A DNA stretch of 64,000 nucleotides from Pachysolen tannophilus NRRL Y-2460 (taxonomy: Eukaryota > Ascomycota > Pichiomycetes > Alaninales > Pachysolenaceae), in NCBI GenBank assembly GCA_001661245.1, contig KV454011.1, positions 393,067-457,066 of the forward strand, read 5' to 3'. Both the position numbers and the translations under genes were made by a program. The notes beneath the pieces are model-generated. The model did no database searches. It was not told the origin of the DNA and saw nothing but the letters and a program-made list of their open reading frames with translations. Of this stretch, positions 1-10,486 are shown in pieces. Every line of letters begins with the position of its first letter. Position 1 is the stretch's first letter.

Positions 1-1
1 C

Positions 2-3000
2 TCAAACATTGTTCAATATACTTCGTTAGACGATAAATTTGTTGAGTTGGTTACTATCGTAGTGGAAACATGTTTATTAGCATTACCAGGTATTTTCAAT
101 CGTGATGTGAATAGTAAGGATGTGAACTCGAAAGCTATCAATCTTTTGTTATCATTGGTGAACAATGGTTATATTCAAGATTTCCAAACTAAAAAAGCGT
201 TGATTGACTCATTGACTTTTGCTTTTGACAAGCCGCAACAGCAAGTGGAAATGAAAGATAAAGCTAATATTTTGAAGTCCTTATCGTCATTGTTGAATGA
301 TTATGATTGCTCGTTGGATGAAATCTCACCATTATACAAATCATTGTCAAAATATTTTAAAATTTATACTGAAAGCAAAATCAGACTAGAACTATCAAAT
401 GTCTTGGTTACTATCGGAGAGAAGTTCAGCTCTAGACTTAATCATGTATCTACATTAGTATCAGATTTGAACTCCTTCTCCGAGAAAAGGCTAAATGAGC
501 CTGATTTTAAAAGAAGATTAGATGCATTCAAAGAGATCAACGAAATTAGCTATTTAGATTTTGATGAGTTACAATGGATACCGATTGTTTATAATTCCTT
601 ATTTTTTATCAACGATGAAATTGAACTTTCACTCAGAACTAACGCGACTTATACTTTGTGCAGATTTATTGATTGTTTTTCTCTGAAAGATTCGGCTGAG
701 GAAGCATCAAAATTCTTACATATATTGAAGGATGTCATTCTTCCACATCTACGTATTGGGTTGAGAACAGACAAGGAAATCATTCAGACCGAGTACATAT
801 CATTATTAGCCCACATAGTCAAAAATGCCAAATATTTTGATGATTTTGCAGACATGAAATTTTTGTTATTCAATGGCGACGAGGAGGCTGATTTCTTTCT
901 TAATATCAACCATATCCAGTTACATCGTCGTCAGAGAGCAGTAAGGAGATTGAAGGAAATCAGAATACATCTATCAGGAAATAGTATTTCGCACTATATA
1001 TTGCCTATAATTGAGCATTATGCTTTTTCAGACATTGAGAATCAAGTCAATATTAAAAATGAGACTGTGGAATGTATTGGTTCTTTACTAGTTTCTTTAA
1101 ATTGGAAACAATTTAGAGCTGTTTTCAAAAGATACATTTCGTACTTGAACAAGCCAGAATTACTTAGGAACAGTGTTAATTTAGTTGTTACTGTGTCAGC
1201 GTCGTTTCTCAGTTGCTATCGCTCAAAAGAACAGGGGGGTACAGAAGGTTTTATTGAACAGTTACCAAGCTCAAAAGAAGAAATCGATTCATATATTATG
1301 GGTGAATTAATGCCTCCAATAATGAAATCTTTAACCTTGAGAGATGATGAAACTACTGTTTACAGAATTCCGTTATCTGAGGCCTTGACATCGCTTGTGA
1401 TTTGTCTCTCTGAAGAAAAGCGTTCTTCTGAATTGCCTGCTATTTTGACTAGTGTGTGCCAGGTAATGCGGAGCAGATCTGAAGAATTACGTGATGCTGT
1501 TAGAAAAAATTTAGCAAGGATGTCTAAGACTTTGGGTTCTAAGTATTTCAAATTTATCCTTAAAGAATTGAAAACAGCCTTGAAGCGTGGCTCTCAAATT
1601 CACGTTTTAAGTTTCACTATCCATTACTTATTAGTCGTTATGTCGGATTCTTTAAGTCATGGTGATTTAGACGAAAGTTCTGAATTACTAGCTGATATTA
1701 TTATGGAGGATATCTTTGGGGCTGCAGGTCAGGAAAAAGATGCTGAAGGTTACACAAGTAAGATGAAAGAAGTGAAACATAAAAAGAGTTTTGATACAGC
1801 TGAACTTTTATCAGCCAATATCTCTTTAGCTTCTTTTAATTGTTTGATCACGCCGGTTAAACTTTTATTACGTGAAAGAATTGCACTAAAGACCAGAAAC
1901 AAGTTGGATGAGTTACTCAGAAGGTACTCGTTAGGCTTGAATCGTAATGAAGAATCCTCTACTCGTGATATTTTATTATTATGTTATCAATTACACAATC
2001 AATCAAAGGAACTACTTGTAAAACCAGAATCCAAGAGCCAAATCAGTGGCAATAAAAACGGATTTGACGTTTCTTCTGATCATTTCTTGGTTAAACTTTC
2101 ATCGAAAACGACCGATGCTCATATGGAATACTCACTTTACATGTATACTCTTCAAAAATTTACATTAGACTTGTTAAGAGTTGTTATTTCGAGAAATGAA
2201 ACTTTATTCAATGTGGAGAGCTTACAGGGATTTGTCCCGTTACTAGAAGAGAGTTTACGCGTTGAGGATGAGGGTGTAATGATATCATCTATTAAAGTAT
2301 TGAATTTAATTATAAAATTACCATTTTCTGAAGACATCGAAAATACCTTCAAATCATGTGCCAGAAAAGCACTTAACGTCATTAAAGATAGCCCTTCTAC
2401 TAATTCTGAGCTATGTCAAGCTTGTTTAAGATTTTTAGCTACATTAATACGTCAGAAACAGAACATTACATTAAAGAGCACTGCGCTAAGTTACATACTA
2501 CTTAAGATTCAACCCGATTTAGAGGAACCAAATAAACAAGGTTTAGCTTTCAACTTTTTGAAGTCTTTAATTTCGCAGCGCATCATGATTCCTGAGATAT
2601 ATGATACCATGGATAAGGTTTCGCATATAATGATCACTAATCATAACAAGGAGATTCGTGATATGGCCAGAAGTGTTTACTTCCAATTTTTAATGGACTA
2701 CGATCAAAGCAGAGGAAGACTAGAGAAACAGTTTAAATTTTTAGTCAATAATTTAGAGTATCCCGGCCAACAGGGTAGGCAATCTGTAATGGAATTGTTG
2801 CATTTAATTTTGGTCAAATCAAGTCAAGATTTATTAGTCAAATTGTCAACGTCTTTTTTTGTTGCATTGACAATGGTTATGATCAGCGATGATTTAACTA
2901 GATGTAGGGAGATGGCTATAGCATTGATTTCTACAATGCTTAAAAAGCTAAAAGGAAATACAAATATCTCGGTTTTAGAGAATTATATTTTAGCATGGTT

Positions 3001-4054
3001 GAACCAATACAATAAAAACTCGTTATTGTTAAGATGTGGGCTACAATCGTACAAATTATATGTCGATGAAGTGGGCCTCGATGTTAATAAAGAACTCGAT
3101 AATTTAGCAATGAAACGTGTTAGACAAATATTGGAACTTTCTAAAAACGATGAAATAAGAACGGAAGATGATATAGAATGGGAATTAATTTACTCGTCAT
3201 TGACGTTATTTTCAACGATCGCTTCCAAGAAAGCTGATGATTCAATTTTCCATGATAAATCTATTTGGGAAGTCATTTCTAATTGCTTGTTATATCCACA
3301 TACTTGGATTAGATTGATTTCTTGTCGTCTTATCGGAAACTATTTAACTAAGATTGATAATTTATCAAATGTTGAGGTCCAACAAATCGCGTATAGGTTG
3401 TTGAGACAATTGGGGGCCCCTTCAACTCCGGAAAGTTTAGGTGCTCAAGTTGTCAATAATTTAGCTGTTATAACTATGTATTGGGAGAAAAACAAGTCTC
3501 CTTATGAATTGTATAAAAAAGAAAATGATAAAGAGCTGCTCGACGAAGAAGATGAGGAAGTACCGAAATACAAATATGCTACAGAATGGGCTGCAGTGAG
3601 GGTCAGTGTTATTTTAAGAAAAGAGTCTAACCCAAAAGAATCCTTGGTAACTAAAAAATGCTGTATACAGTACATTGCAATATTGATTCGGGTGCTTTCT
3701 GTTGATGAGTTGGTGAAGGTAGCTGAGAATTTGATACTTCCTTTATACAATTTCCAGGATTCAAATCACGAAGATATCGAGGAATTAAAGAATTTATCCT
3801 TGGAGGCATTGTCTATGATGGAAAAAAAGATTGGCATTTCTGAATACACAAAGAGGTTTTCAAATGTTAGACAATTTGTTTTGAAAAGAAGACAAGAAAG
3901 AAAAACCAAAAGATCACAGATGGCTGTTACCGCTCCTGATATCAGTTCTAGGAGAAAGATTAAAAAGCATGAAAGGTTTAGAGAAAAAAGAAAGCATACA
4001 AAGGATGAAAATGGATATTACAAACATAAAAAAAAGAAAACTGAAAGACGATAA
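2..4054 (+). CDS. UTP20: UTP20, U3 snoRNP / 90S pre-ribosome HEAT-repeat protein, C-terminal part
   Basis: The reading frame is open from the left edge of the window (base 2), so the gene is cut off upstream. About 1350 codons are present out of roughly 2500 in the family. Utp20 is a giant helical-repeat scaffold of the small-subunit processome, needed for 18S rRNA maturation in the nucleolus. The visible part is almost wholly alpha-helical with regularly spaced leucines (HEAT/ARM type). It ends in a very basic tail (about the last 60 residues, rich in KRR, KKHERFREKRK and KKKK) that fits nucleolar targeting and RNA contact. A short acidic run (DEEDEEV) lies about 180 residues before the end. 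It converges with NHP10. Identification rests on overall similarity to the Utp20/DRIM C-terminal region and on the basic tail; I am fairly sure. Confidence 0.88.
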   Translation, partial: SNIVQYTSLDDKFVELVTIVVETCLLALPGIFNRDVNSKDVNSKAINLLLSLVNNGYIQDFQTKKALIDSLTFAFDKPQQQVEMKDKANILKSLSSLLNDYDCSLDEISPLYKSLSKYFKIYTESKIRLELSNVLVTIGEKFSSRLNHVSTLVSDLNSFSEKRLNEPDFKRRLDAFKEINEISYLDFDELQWIPIVYNSLFFINDEIELSLRTNATYTLCRFIDCFSLKDSAEEASKFLHILKDVILPHLRIGLRTDKEIIQTEYISLLAHIVKNAKYFDDFADMKFLLFNGDEEADFFLNINHIQLHRRQRAVRRLKEIRIHLSGNSISHYILPIIEHYAFSDIENQVNIKNETVECIGSLLVSLNWKQFRAVFKRYISYLNKPELLRNSVNLVVTVSASFLSCYRSKEQGGTEGFIEQLPSSKEEIDSYIMGELMPPIMKSLTLRDDETTVYRIPLSEALTSLVICLSEEKRSSELPAILTSVCQVMRSRSEELRDAVRKNLARMSKTLGSKYFKFILKELKTALKRGSQIHVLSFTIHYLLVVMSDSLSHGDLDESSELLADIIMEDIFGAAGQEKDAEGYTSKMKEVKHKKSFDTAELLSANISLASFNCLITPVKLLLRERIALKTRNKLDELLRRYSLGLNRNEESSTRDILLLCYQLHNQSKELLVKPESKSQISGNKNGFDVSSDHFLVKLSSKTTDAHMEYSLYMYTLQKFTLDLLRVVISRNETLFNVESLQGFVPLLEESLRVEDEGVMISSIKVLNLIIKLPFSEDIENTFKSCARKALNVIKDSPSTNSELCQACLRFLATLIRQKQNITLKSTALSYILLKIQPDLEEPNKQGLAFNFLKSLISQRIMIPEIYDTMDKVSHIMITNHNKEIRDMARSVYFQFLMDYDQSRGRLEKQFKFLVNNLEYPGQQGRQSVMELLHLILVKSSQDLLVKLSTSFFVALTMVMISDDLTRCREMAIALISTMLKKLKGNTNISVLENYILAWLNQYNKNSLLLRCGLQSYKLYVDEVGLDVNKELDNLAMKRVRQILELSKNDEIRTEDDIEWELIYSSLTLFSTIASKKADDSIFHDKSIWEVISNCLLYPHTWIRLISCRLIGNYLTKIDNLSNVEVQQIAYRLLRQLGAPSTPESLGAQVVNNLAVITMYWEKNKSPYELYKKENDKELLDEEDEEVPKYKYATEWAAVRVSVILRKESNPKESLVTKKCCIQYIAILIRVLSVDELVKVAENLILPLYNFQDSNHEDIEELKNLSLEALSMMEKKIGISEYTKRFSNVRQFVLKRRQERKTKRSQMAVTAPDISSRRKIKKHERFREKRKHTKDENGYYKHKKKKTERR

Positions 4055-4240
4055 ATAGATTTGCATATTTTTAATAAAAATTATATATTTTGTATTGATT
4101 GACTAGTTTCTGTAGAGTTAACTAAATGAAGTTTTCATTAAATCTAATTATTGTATCAATTTATTCATATTTTTTTTTCTTTGCTTTCCGTAATTTATAT
4201 AAAGTACAAAATAGACATTAGTACAGCTAAAAATAAAAAA

Positions 4241-4280
<40 letters not shown>

Positions 4281-4356
4281 AAAAATGAAAGACAATTCAT
4301 TTTCAGCAATCAAAGATTCATTTCACCAGATATATTTGTTGTATACTTATTATTCC
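4055..4356. other. UTP20/NHP10 convergent intergenic region
   Basis: About 300 bases between two convergent stop codons. It holds AT-rich 3'-UTR sequence and a long interrupted poly(A) tract at about 4231-4279, which read on the minus strand is a poly(T) run just downstream of NHP10. I see no gene or RNA signature. Confidence 0.6.
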
Positions 4357-5682
4357 CTATTGAGGATTTTCTGATTCAGAATCTACATCGCCGTCTTCTT
4401 CCTCTTCTTCTTCACCGTTCTCTTCAGCATCTTCATCTTCTTCGGCCTCATCTTCACCTTCATCCTGACCCAGTTCTATATTTTTGGATTGGTCAATTAT
4501 TTGTGGTTTTCCCGACTCTTCATCTTCATTTTGTACAACTTCTGTTTCTTTGTCCATTGGTGCCGAGGTAGTATTCTCTTCTTTCACTTCTTGTTCTTTT
4601 GGCAACGTTAAAGCAGTCTTATGCTCTAGTTTTTCGCCATTGGTTGTTTTATTTGTATCTGTTGCAGTAGTTGCAGAAGTTTTTTGTTTCTTTACGGTTA
4701 CTTTTTCATCATCATTATTCGCTTCCAGATTTTCATGATCTACCTGATCTTCTTTAACACCAGCTTCATCTTCATGTACAGTAGGTGTATTTGCAACTGT
4801 AGCAGCATTCTCTTCTTCTTTCTTCTTTTCATACTCTCCCATTTCTCTTTGATACCTTAATTTATCATCTTCATATTGTTTATAGTAAGGTTTTCTTCCT
4901 TCATCGTCTAAATTTTTCCAGGATTCAGTGAGATATTTGGCTAAATCTGCAACCTTGACATAATTTGGATCTTCCAGTGCTTGTTTCTTAATTCTTTCCT
5001 TCTCTGTCTCGCAGAATAAAAGGTATGCATTCGTAGGACGCTTTGGTAAATTTGGATCTCTAATTTTTTGAGGTTTCTTTGCAGTATGACCACCGGCCCC
5101 GCCGCCTCCACGTTTTCCCTTTTTACCGCCGCCGCCTCCGCCCGCGTGATGAGAAGACAGCGAAAGTTGATTCAGTGTAGTTGATACCTGAGGTAATGGT
5201 CTTGATTGTAACGATGAAGATAAACGAGATATTGAAGCTTGTAGCAATTGATTAACATCATCTGATAAATCTTGCTCTGATGGGCTTTGAGGTAATCGAT
5301 GATTATTACTATGATTATTTTCACTATTATTACCCAACTGATATTCTTCTAAAGCAATTGATTTCTTCTCTAAAAGTTCTAATAACAAAACATATTCTAA
5401 CCTAAGACGTGATGTAGCACTTCTATTTCTCAGCACAGCCAAAGAAAGAATTTCAGAATTATCTTCAATCTCTTTAACTCTTCTTTGTAAATCTATACAT
5501 TTTTGTCTTAATTTTTGTTCTTCAGAAGAATCAGCCAACATTTGAGAAGCACTAACTCCTGTATTACTATTAGGATTCACATTGGCAACAATACTTGATG
5601 AAACATTATTATTACTATTACCAGTAGAGTTACTATTAGAACTCGTGGTACCAACATCTATATTTGTATGTAGATCCTCCAT
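4357..5682 (-). CDS. NHP10: HMG-box protein NHP10-like, INO80 chromatin-remodelling subunit
   Basis: A 441-residue protein starting at the ATG at 5682; six in-frame codons upstream begin with GTG and were not used. Residues about 65-115 form a coiled coil (LRQKCIDLQRRVKEIEDN followed by the LRLEYVLLLELLEKK stretch) that matches the N-terminal helix of S. cerevisiae Nhp10. A single HMG box follows at about 210-285, with the hallmark DPNLPKRPTNAYLLF start and PYYKQYEDD helix. Between them is a Gly/Lys-rich linker with two glycine runs, an unusually GC-rich patch for this genome. The C-terminal 150 residues are acidic and low in complexity, ending in a Glu/Asp run; the S. cerevisiae protein is only about 200 residues. 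In the family it recruits INO80 to DNA, including double-strand breaks. The long acidic tail is the main difference. Confidence 0.88.
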   Translation of the reverse strand: MEDLHTNIDVGTTSSNSNSTGNSNNNVSSSIVANVNPNSNTGVSASQMLADSSEEQKLRQKCIDLQRRVKEIEDNSEILSLAVLRNRSATSRLRLEYVLLLELLEKKSIALEEYQLGNNSENNHSNNHRLPQSPSEQDLSDDVNQLLQASISRLSSSLQSRPLPQVSTTLNQLSLSSHHAGGGGGGKKGKRGGGGAGGHTAKKPQKIRDPNLPKRPTNAYLLFCETEKERIKKQALEDPNYVKVADLAKYLTESWKNLDDEGRKPYYKQYEDDKLRYQREMGEYEKKKEEENAATVANTPTVHEDEAGVKEDQVDHENLEANNDDEKVTVKKQKTSATTATDTNKTTNGEKLEHKTALTLPKEQEVKEENTTSAPMDKETEVVQNEDEESGKPQIIDQSKNIELGQDEGEDEAEEDEDAEENGEEEEEEDGDVDSESENPQ

Positions 5683-6307
5683 ACTATTTGCAATTAGCAC
5701 TCAATATATATAAGTTGCAATTATTGATTTAAATATTATTATTAATAATAATATATTTATAATTATATATATATATATTAATATAAATTTTTTGAATTAT
5801 AATATGAGAACTTTACCTCCAAGGTTTTATTGGAAAATTTTGTTGGTTGTTTTACTCTCTTTCAACTCCACTGATTAATTTTCGTTCAATTTCCGTATTT
5901 TAAATGTTTTTTTTTTTTAAAAAAAAAAGAATTTTTTTTTTCAACACATTTTTTAAGTGTTGATTTATGTTATTATTGAGAGACTACAGTTTGCCGTTTT
6001 TGAAAAAAATAATTAAACGAAAAACACTTATATTTAAATTTCAAATTGATACCACCAGCCGCTTCTCCAGTTGTGAAATAACCTATTCCAACTGATATTC
6101 GAAAAAAACCCTGTTACTACCTGTAATAAAGATAAAAAAAAAAATAAAAAAAAAAAAAATGAAAGAAAAATGAAGGAAAAAACAGCTCTCATGAAACATA
6201 TAACCAAAATACAAATTTCAAATAACAATAATCTTAAAATAAAAAAAATAAAAATTGCAAATTAAAAAAAAAAAAAAAAAGAAAAATTCAATTAAACATG
6301 AATTTCA
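5683..6307. other. NHP10 upstream region
   Basis: About 620 bases between the NHP10 start and the stop of the ZZ-domain gene, both on the minus strand. It contains AT-only stretches around 5733-5790, repeated poly(A) tracts at 5900-5945, 6132-6160 and 6257-6282, and no supported gene. A 64-codon open frame at 6034-6228 is mostly phenylalanine produced by poly(A) tracts and is not credible. Confidence 0.5.
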
Positions 6308-9085
6308 TTATGAATCACTACCGGTATATTCACTTGAAGATAAAACTTCATAATCTTCTTCTTCCAAGATATCTTCATTAGGAAGATCATCTTCGCTTTC
6401 AGAAACATCAACTTCTGTCATGCTACTACATTCTTCTTCTTTCTTGAATTCGCTATCATCAAAGTCCTCCATTTTATTTTCAGTTAGACTCAGGCCAACA
6501 TCTACAAATTCAGGTTCAGTCGATAATTTGTTAGCAATATCATCATTACTAGCAGTTTCTGATGCTGAGATAAAATCTGTAGAGACACTACTAGAGACAT
6601 CCTCTTTATGATCAACTAAATGGGGTTCCTTTACTAACGAAGCCGTTGATCCACTGGTAGAAGATTCACGTGGCAATTTAGGCAAGACCATGGTTGAACT
6701 TAGTGATGATGAGAGACTTGATGGAGGAGTTGTCGTGGTGCCAGCACTTACGGCAACTGAATTTGATATTAAATCATCTCGATCTGCCTCTTGTATCTCA
6801 TCAGTTGTTTCTTTTCTTTGATTAAAAGCAAATCCAAATTTTCTTAAAATATCTTCAGATTTGTTATAAGTTTCTTCAAAATTATCGCATAATTTTAATT
6901 TGAAATTAACTGATCCAGTGTCTTCCTTAAATGAGAAACTGTCATAAAATATTTTTTCTGATGTATTCAAAAAATTAACTTCAAGAATTTTTAATAATCT
7001 ATCGTCAAGATTTGATGATTTGAAATAATCATTTAAATTAACAGAAATATCTTTATTCTTCAAAGATTCCAAAGGATGTGAACCAATATTGACATTAATA
7101 ACCCTACCATTAGAAAATGTTAATAAAAGTGTTGAATTTGAAGGGATAACATCTTTGGTGTTGTTGAAAAAAGTTAATCTAATCAAATTATCTCTTCTAT
7201 CCAATTTTTTCAAATAAACATAGCCATCAGTGGTATCTTCTGCTTCAGATTCTAATTGATCATCAACATCGCTTGTATGACCTTCATCTTGTTGTATTTC
7301 TTCAACAACTTTATTTTCTGGTTTTTCCAAGTTGGATTCTAAATCTAAAACATTATTTTCCTTTGCAATAGGATCAGAAACAGGAGTGTTTGTACTTTCA
7401 ACTGGGCCATCAAAATTGATTCCATAATTCATAACATAAAATTTGTAAATATCCATAATCTCCTCATCTACAAAAGATTCTTTAATTTTTTTCTTGAAAA
7501 ATTCAATCAATTCATCGTATTTTTCAGCTTTAAATTTCAAATCCATGATTGAGTTACCACCTAATTGCGAACCAAATAGTTTATCCAACATTTCAGTTGA
7601 TAAATTCTCCAAGGTTATAAACATATCAGATTGTGGAATACCATGTTTAGAAATAAACTTATCAATATCTTCCAACGAAGTAGTGTTGGTCTTGAAACTA
7701 TTCTTGCATAATAAATTCTTTGTCTCTTTTGATAAAGGTTCTTGAATTTTCAATAATGGATGGCTTGAGTCATGGTTTAAACTTCCACGTTTATTTTGCT
7801 CACAATTTTCACACAAGTCATAGTCATCACAGATTGCACACTTATACCTAATACCACGAATTGGACTTGGGTTGGATCCCAATTGACAAACATCACAAAA
7901 GACACCATGATGAATTGGTTTTGGTGGATGAATTGCCTTTAATAAATACTTGCAATCTCCCGGATATTCGCAAGCAATGAAATTATGGGTTTTCTTATGA
8001 AGACCTTGATCACAATTATTTTTAGATTTGCAATTTTCACATAAATCGAAATTTGGACAATCTAAGCACTTGTAACGAGTACCTTTAATAGGACCTGTTT
8101 CACAAATATCACAAATGACGTTAAGATGAACAGGTTTATGTTGTGATTCTGTAGAAACAATCTTATCGATATGGGTATAATGTGGTAACGAAGAAGAAGA
8201 GTCTTTTGAAACTGTATGATTATGAGTTTTTTTATCTTTTGTATTTAATTTTTCAAAAACTTTCCCAGCAATTTCATCACTTAAACGATCAACATTAAGA
8301 AATAACTTTACCAATGCATCAGCGTCAAGCTTATTAGTATCATCATTATCAGAAGAAGAAACGTTTTCTTCTTTTTTATTGATCTTTGAATTTTGATTAA
8401 TTGATTCTTGAATATTTAAATTATTAAACTTGATTAATTCTTCAAATTTACCAATCAAATTGGTAATTTGTTGTCTCTTAGAATCAACAGTTGAAGCAAA
8501 AGTAGAAGTAACAGAAACTGGCAATTGATATTGAATTTCAGCCTCAGTCTCAGCTTTATTTTTAACCTTTTCCTTATCCTTAGCTTTAGCCTTATCCTTA
8601 GCTACATCATCATCATCATCATTTCCAGTTAGAACTGTAGTATCAATAGAAGAACCAGTAGCGCTTGGAGTTACCGATAAAGTATTAATTTTTGTAATGA
8701 CAATCTTGATTGAATTTCTAACGCCCAATGATCTTTTCAAACATTGATAATCTTTTTGAGTACATAAAGGAACCAACGATTTTTGCTTGTTTGATTTCCT
8801 CTCAAGCGAAATCTCATCATCTTGATTTAATTTAAAAGCATTCTTTAAAATCCTTTCAAAATCTTCCTTGTTCACAATTTTATCCATTGAATTAATTGCA
8901 ATTACTTTTCTAATGTTATCGCCATTATTATTATTATAACTAATATTGTTATTATTATTATTATTGTTGTTGTTGTTGTTACCATTATTATTACCGTTAA
9001 TTAGAGTTGCTTTAACAATATAGTTATTAGCGTTATTGACTCTAACGGAGTCACCTTCCAGAGACAACTCAACTAATGAAGACAT
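6308..9085 (-). CDS. PB1 / tandem ZZ zinc-finger protein, NBR1-like autophagy receptor candidate
   Basis: A 925-residue protein; the ATG at 9085 ([11 protein letters not shown]) is preferred over an upstream in-frame TTG. Residues about 1-105 look like a PB1 domain (basic/acidic beta-grasp pattern ending in IKIVITKI), interrupted by a poly-Asn insertion. Two ZZ fingers lie at about 321-370 ([16 protein letters not shown] then [10 protein letters not shown]) and 393-440 ([25 protein letters not shown]). A beta-rich segment follows at about 645-750. The last 100 residues are acidic and end with EEEDYEVL (Y912 to L915), which fits the Atg8-interacting W/F/Y-x-x-L pattern with acidic flank. PB1 plus ZZ plus such a motif is the architecture of NBR1-type selective-autophagy receptors, related in function to S. 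cerevisiae Atg19. The role is inferred; the domains are visible. It shares a divergent promoter with MDP1. Confidence 0.7.
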   Translation of the reverse strand: MSSLVELSLEGDSVRVNNANNYIVKATLINGNNNGNNNNNNNNNNNNISYNNNNGDNIRKVIAINSMDKIVNKEDFERILKNAFKLNQDDEISLERKSNKQKSLVPLCTQKDYQCLKRSLGVRNSIKIVITKINTLSVTPSATGSSIDTTVLTGNDDDDDVAKDKAKAKDKEKVKNKAETEAEIQYQLPVSVTSTFASTVDSKRQQITNLIGKFEELIKFNNLNIQESINQNSKINKKEENVSSSDNDDTNKLDADALVKLFLNVDRLSDEIAGKVFEKLNTKDKKTHNHTVSKDSSSSLPHYTHIDKIVSTESQHKPVHLNVICDICETGPIKGTRYKCLDCPNFDLCENCKSKNNCDQGLHKKTHNFIACEYPGDCKYLLKAIHPPKPIHHGVFCDVCQLGSNPSPIRGIRYKCAICDDYDLCENCEQNKRGSLNHDSSHPLLKIQEPLSKETKNLLCKNSFKTNTTSLEDIDKFISKHGIPQSDMFITLENLSTEMLDKLFGSQLGGNSIMDLKFKAEKYDELIEFFKKKIKESFVDEEIMDIYKFYVMNYGINFDGPVESTNTPVSDPIAKENNVLDLESNLEKPENKVVEEIQQDEGHTSDVDDQLESEAEDTTDGYVYLKKLDRRDNLIRLTFFNNTKDVIPSNSTLLLTFSNGRVINVNIGSHPLESLKNKDISVNLNDYFKSSNLDDRLLKILEVNFLNTSEKIFYDSFSFKEDTGSVNFKLKLCDNFEETYNKSEDILRKFGFAFNQRKETTDEIQEADRDDLISNSVAVSAGTTTTPPSSLSSSLSSTMVLPKLPRESSTSGSTASLVKEPHLVDHKEDVSSSVSTDFISASETASNDDIANKLSTEPEFVDVGLSLTENKMEDFDDSEFKKEEECSSMTEVDVSESEDDLPNEDILEEEDYEVLSSSEYTGSDS
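8936..8995. repeat. AAT/AAC trinucleotide repeat encoding poly-Asn
   Basis: An imperfect trinucleotide tract (ATT/GTT on the plus strand) that encodes the asparagine run inside the predicted PB1 domain of the ZZ protein. It is likely length-variable between strains. Confidence 0.8.
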
Positions 9086-9118
9086 CAATGAATAAAACAA
9101 TCTTTAAAGATACAAATC

Positions 9119-9147
9119 TGATTGATTGATTGATTGATTGATCGATT
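9119..9147. repeat. GATT tetranucleotide microsatellite
   Basis: Six or more tandem GATT units, the last interrupted (GATC), directly upstream of the ZZ-protein start codon. Confidence 0.85.
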
Positions 9148-9360
9148 ATCACCCAGAAGATGGATCTTTGAATTTGAAATATATGAAAATTGATTACAAG
9201 TGGCAAACCCGTCAAAAAGGTTTTATATGAAATGAATTAATGCAAATTGCCGCCGATAAAGATTTACAAAAGGTAAAAAAAAAAAAAAAAAAAAAAAAAA
9301 TGAATGGCGCATTTCCTCTTTGGAGAAGCGGAAGGAGAAATTGTCAACCAAAAAAAAACA

Positions 9361-9384
9361 AACACACACACACACACACACACA
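9361..9384. repeat. CA dinucleotide microsatellite
   Basis: About eleven tandem CA units between the ZZ gene and MDP1, with a shorter CACA stretch following. Confidence 0.85.
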
Positions 9385-9518
9385 TTCACACAAAACGGAG
9401 AAGTTTTCTTTTGAAAACGGAAACGTACAAGTTAAAAATAAGTACTAGAAGTAGTAGTAGCAAAACAAAGAAAATTGTATTTATAAATCTATATTCAGTT
9501 CACAATTTACAATTCATA

Positions 9519-10126
9519 ATGACTATAGATATAAAGTATCCTAAGATTGTTGTATTTGATTTAGATTACACATTATGGCGTGAGTAATAACCTAAGGAAA
9601 AAGAAAGAAAGAAAGAAAATGTATACTAATTTTTTAAAATTTTATATTATTAGCCTGTTGGTGTGATACACATATTTCCAAACCAATAAAATCATTAAAC
9701 CCATCTACAATTATTGATAGTAATCATTTTAAAATATCTTTTTATAAAGATGTGCCCAAAATTTTGCACGAATTAAATTCAGCAGGAGTTATAATCGCAA
9801 CAGCAAGTCGAACTTGTGACCCACAAATTGCTAAAAAAATGTTAAAACTATTAAAATTAAAAAATGGAGATGGAGATGGAGATGATTTGATTTCAGCATA
9901 TGATATAATTGATCATATGGAATGGGGAACTTTTTCCAAGATAAATCACTTGAAAAAAATTGCATCAAGATTTAAAGTTGATTACCGAGAAATGGTATTA
10001 TTTGATGATGAGTTACGTAATAAAGACGTGGAATCCAAACTAGGAGTAAAATTTATCCATATACTGGATGAATCTATAGGCTTGACCTATGACGTTTTCC
10101 TCAGAGGCTTGAAAAACAGAGACTAA
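9519..10126 (+). CDS. MDP1-type HAD phosphatase (YER134C homologue), two exons
   Basis: Exon 1 is 9519-9579 and exon 2 is 9654-10126. Joined they give 177 residues, almost the length of S. cerevisiae YER134C (178). The start MTIDIKYPKIVVFDLDYTLW carries the HAD nucleophile and acid/base aspartates (D14, D16), and splicing restores the family sequence WPCWCDTH. Later motifs are TASRT (motif II region) and FDDELRNKDVE (motif IV metal-binding acids). Family members are magnesium-dependent acid phosphatases of the cytosol, thought to act on protein tyrosine or on sugar- and glycation-derived phosphates. Reading without splicing stops four codons after the catalytic motif, so the intron is required. 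Residues 109-115 are a Gly/Asp repeat (GDGDGDD) inserted relative to the yeast protein. Confidence 0.9.
9580..9653 (+). other. Intron of the MDP1-like gene
   Basis: A 74-base intron with GTGAGT at the 5' splice site, TACTAAT branch site at 9624-9630 and TTAG at the 3' end. The donor differs from the common yeast GTATGT. It interrupts the Pro codon after the DLDYTLW motif. Confidence 0.88.
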
Positions 10127-10486
10127 AAAAAAAAAAAGTGTCAGTCAGCCAAAAAGAGTCAGTTAAAAAGGTCAGCCAAAAAGGGCGGACAAACCAGGTA
10201 AAAGTCGGCGATATATCCGCAGCAAGCACCTGAAACGACACATTCAATTTTATTTTGTTCCGTTTAGCACGACCTGCGTTTTTTCTTTTTTTTTCTTTAG
10301 AGTTTTCTGGTAAATTGCGTGATTAACTAAGCCTTGTTTAAAAATTAGTTTAAAAATTATATATATGTCTCTGGTTATATGTTTTTAATCTAATAAAAAA
10401 AATTTTTATCTTTTTTTTTTTTTTTTTTTTTTCTCTTTTTCTTTTTTATTGTAATGATATTAGTGATATATTAAACAATAGTCAAG
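10127..10486. promoter_or_regulatory. Upstream region of the CREG-like gene
   Basis: About 360 bases. It contains three near-identical 13-bp direct repeats (10144-10183), a GC-rich patch with a CGG-N8-CCG inverted motif (10206-10219), and poly(T) tracts at 10401-10433. The layout resembles a regulated promoter with a zinc-cluster factor site. Factor identity is unknown. Confidence 0.45.
10144..10183 (+). repeat. Three 13-bp direct repeats, GTCAGYYAAAAAG
   Basis: Units start at 10144, 10158 and 10171. Units 1 and 3 are identical (GTCAGCCAAAAAG) and unit 2 differs at two bases (TT for CC). They sit about 310 bp upstream of the CREG-like start and just after the MDP1 stop, so they could be promoter operators or 3'-UTR elements. 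Confidence 0.85.

Larger units (their letters stand above)
9086..9518. promoter_or_regulatory. Divergent promoter between the ZZ protein and MDP1
   Basis: About 430 bases between two divergent starts. It holds a GATT tetranucleotide repeat (about 9119-9147), a poly(A) tract (9277-9300), a CA dinucleotide repeat (about 9361-9384) and a short AGT repeat near 9448-9460. I see no clear TATA box; poly(dA:dT) is the likely nucleosome-depleting element. Confidence 0.4.
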
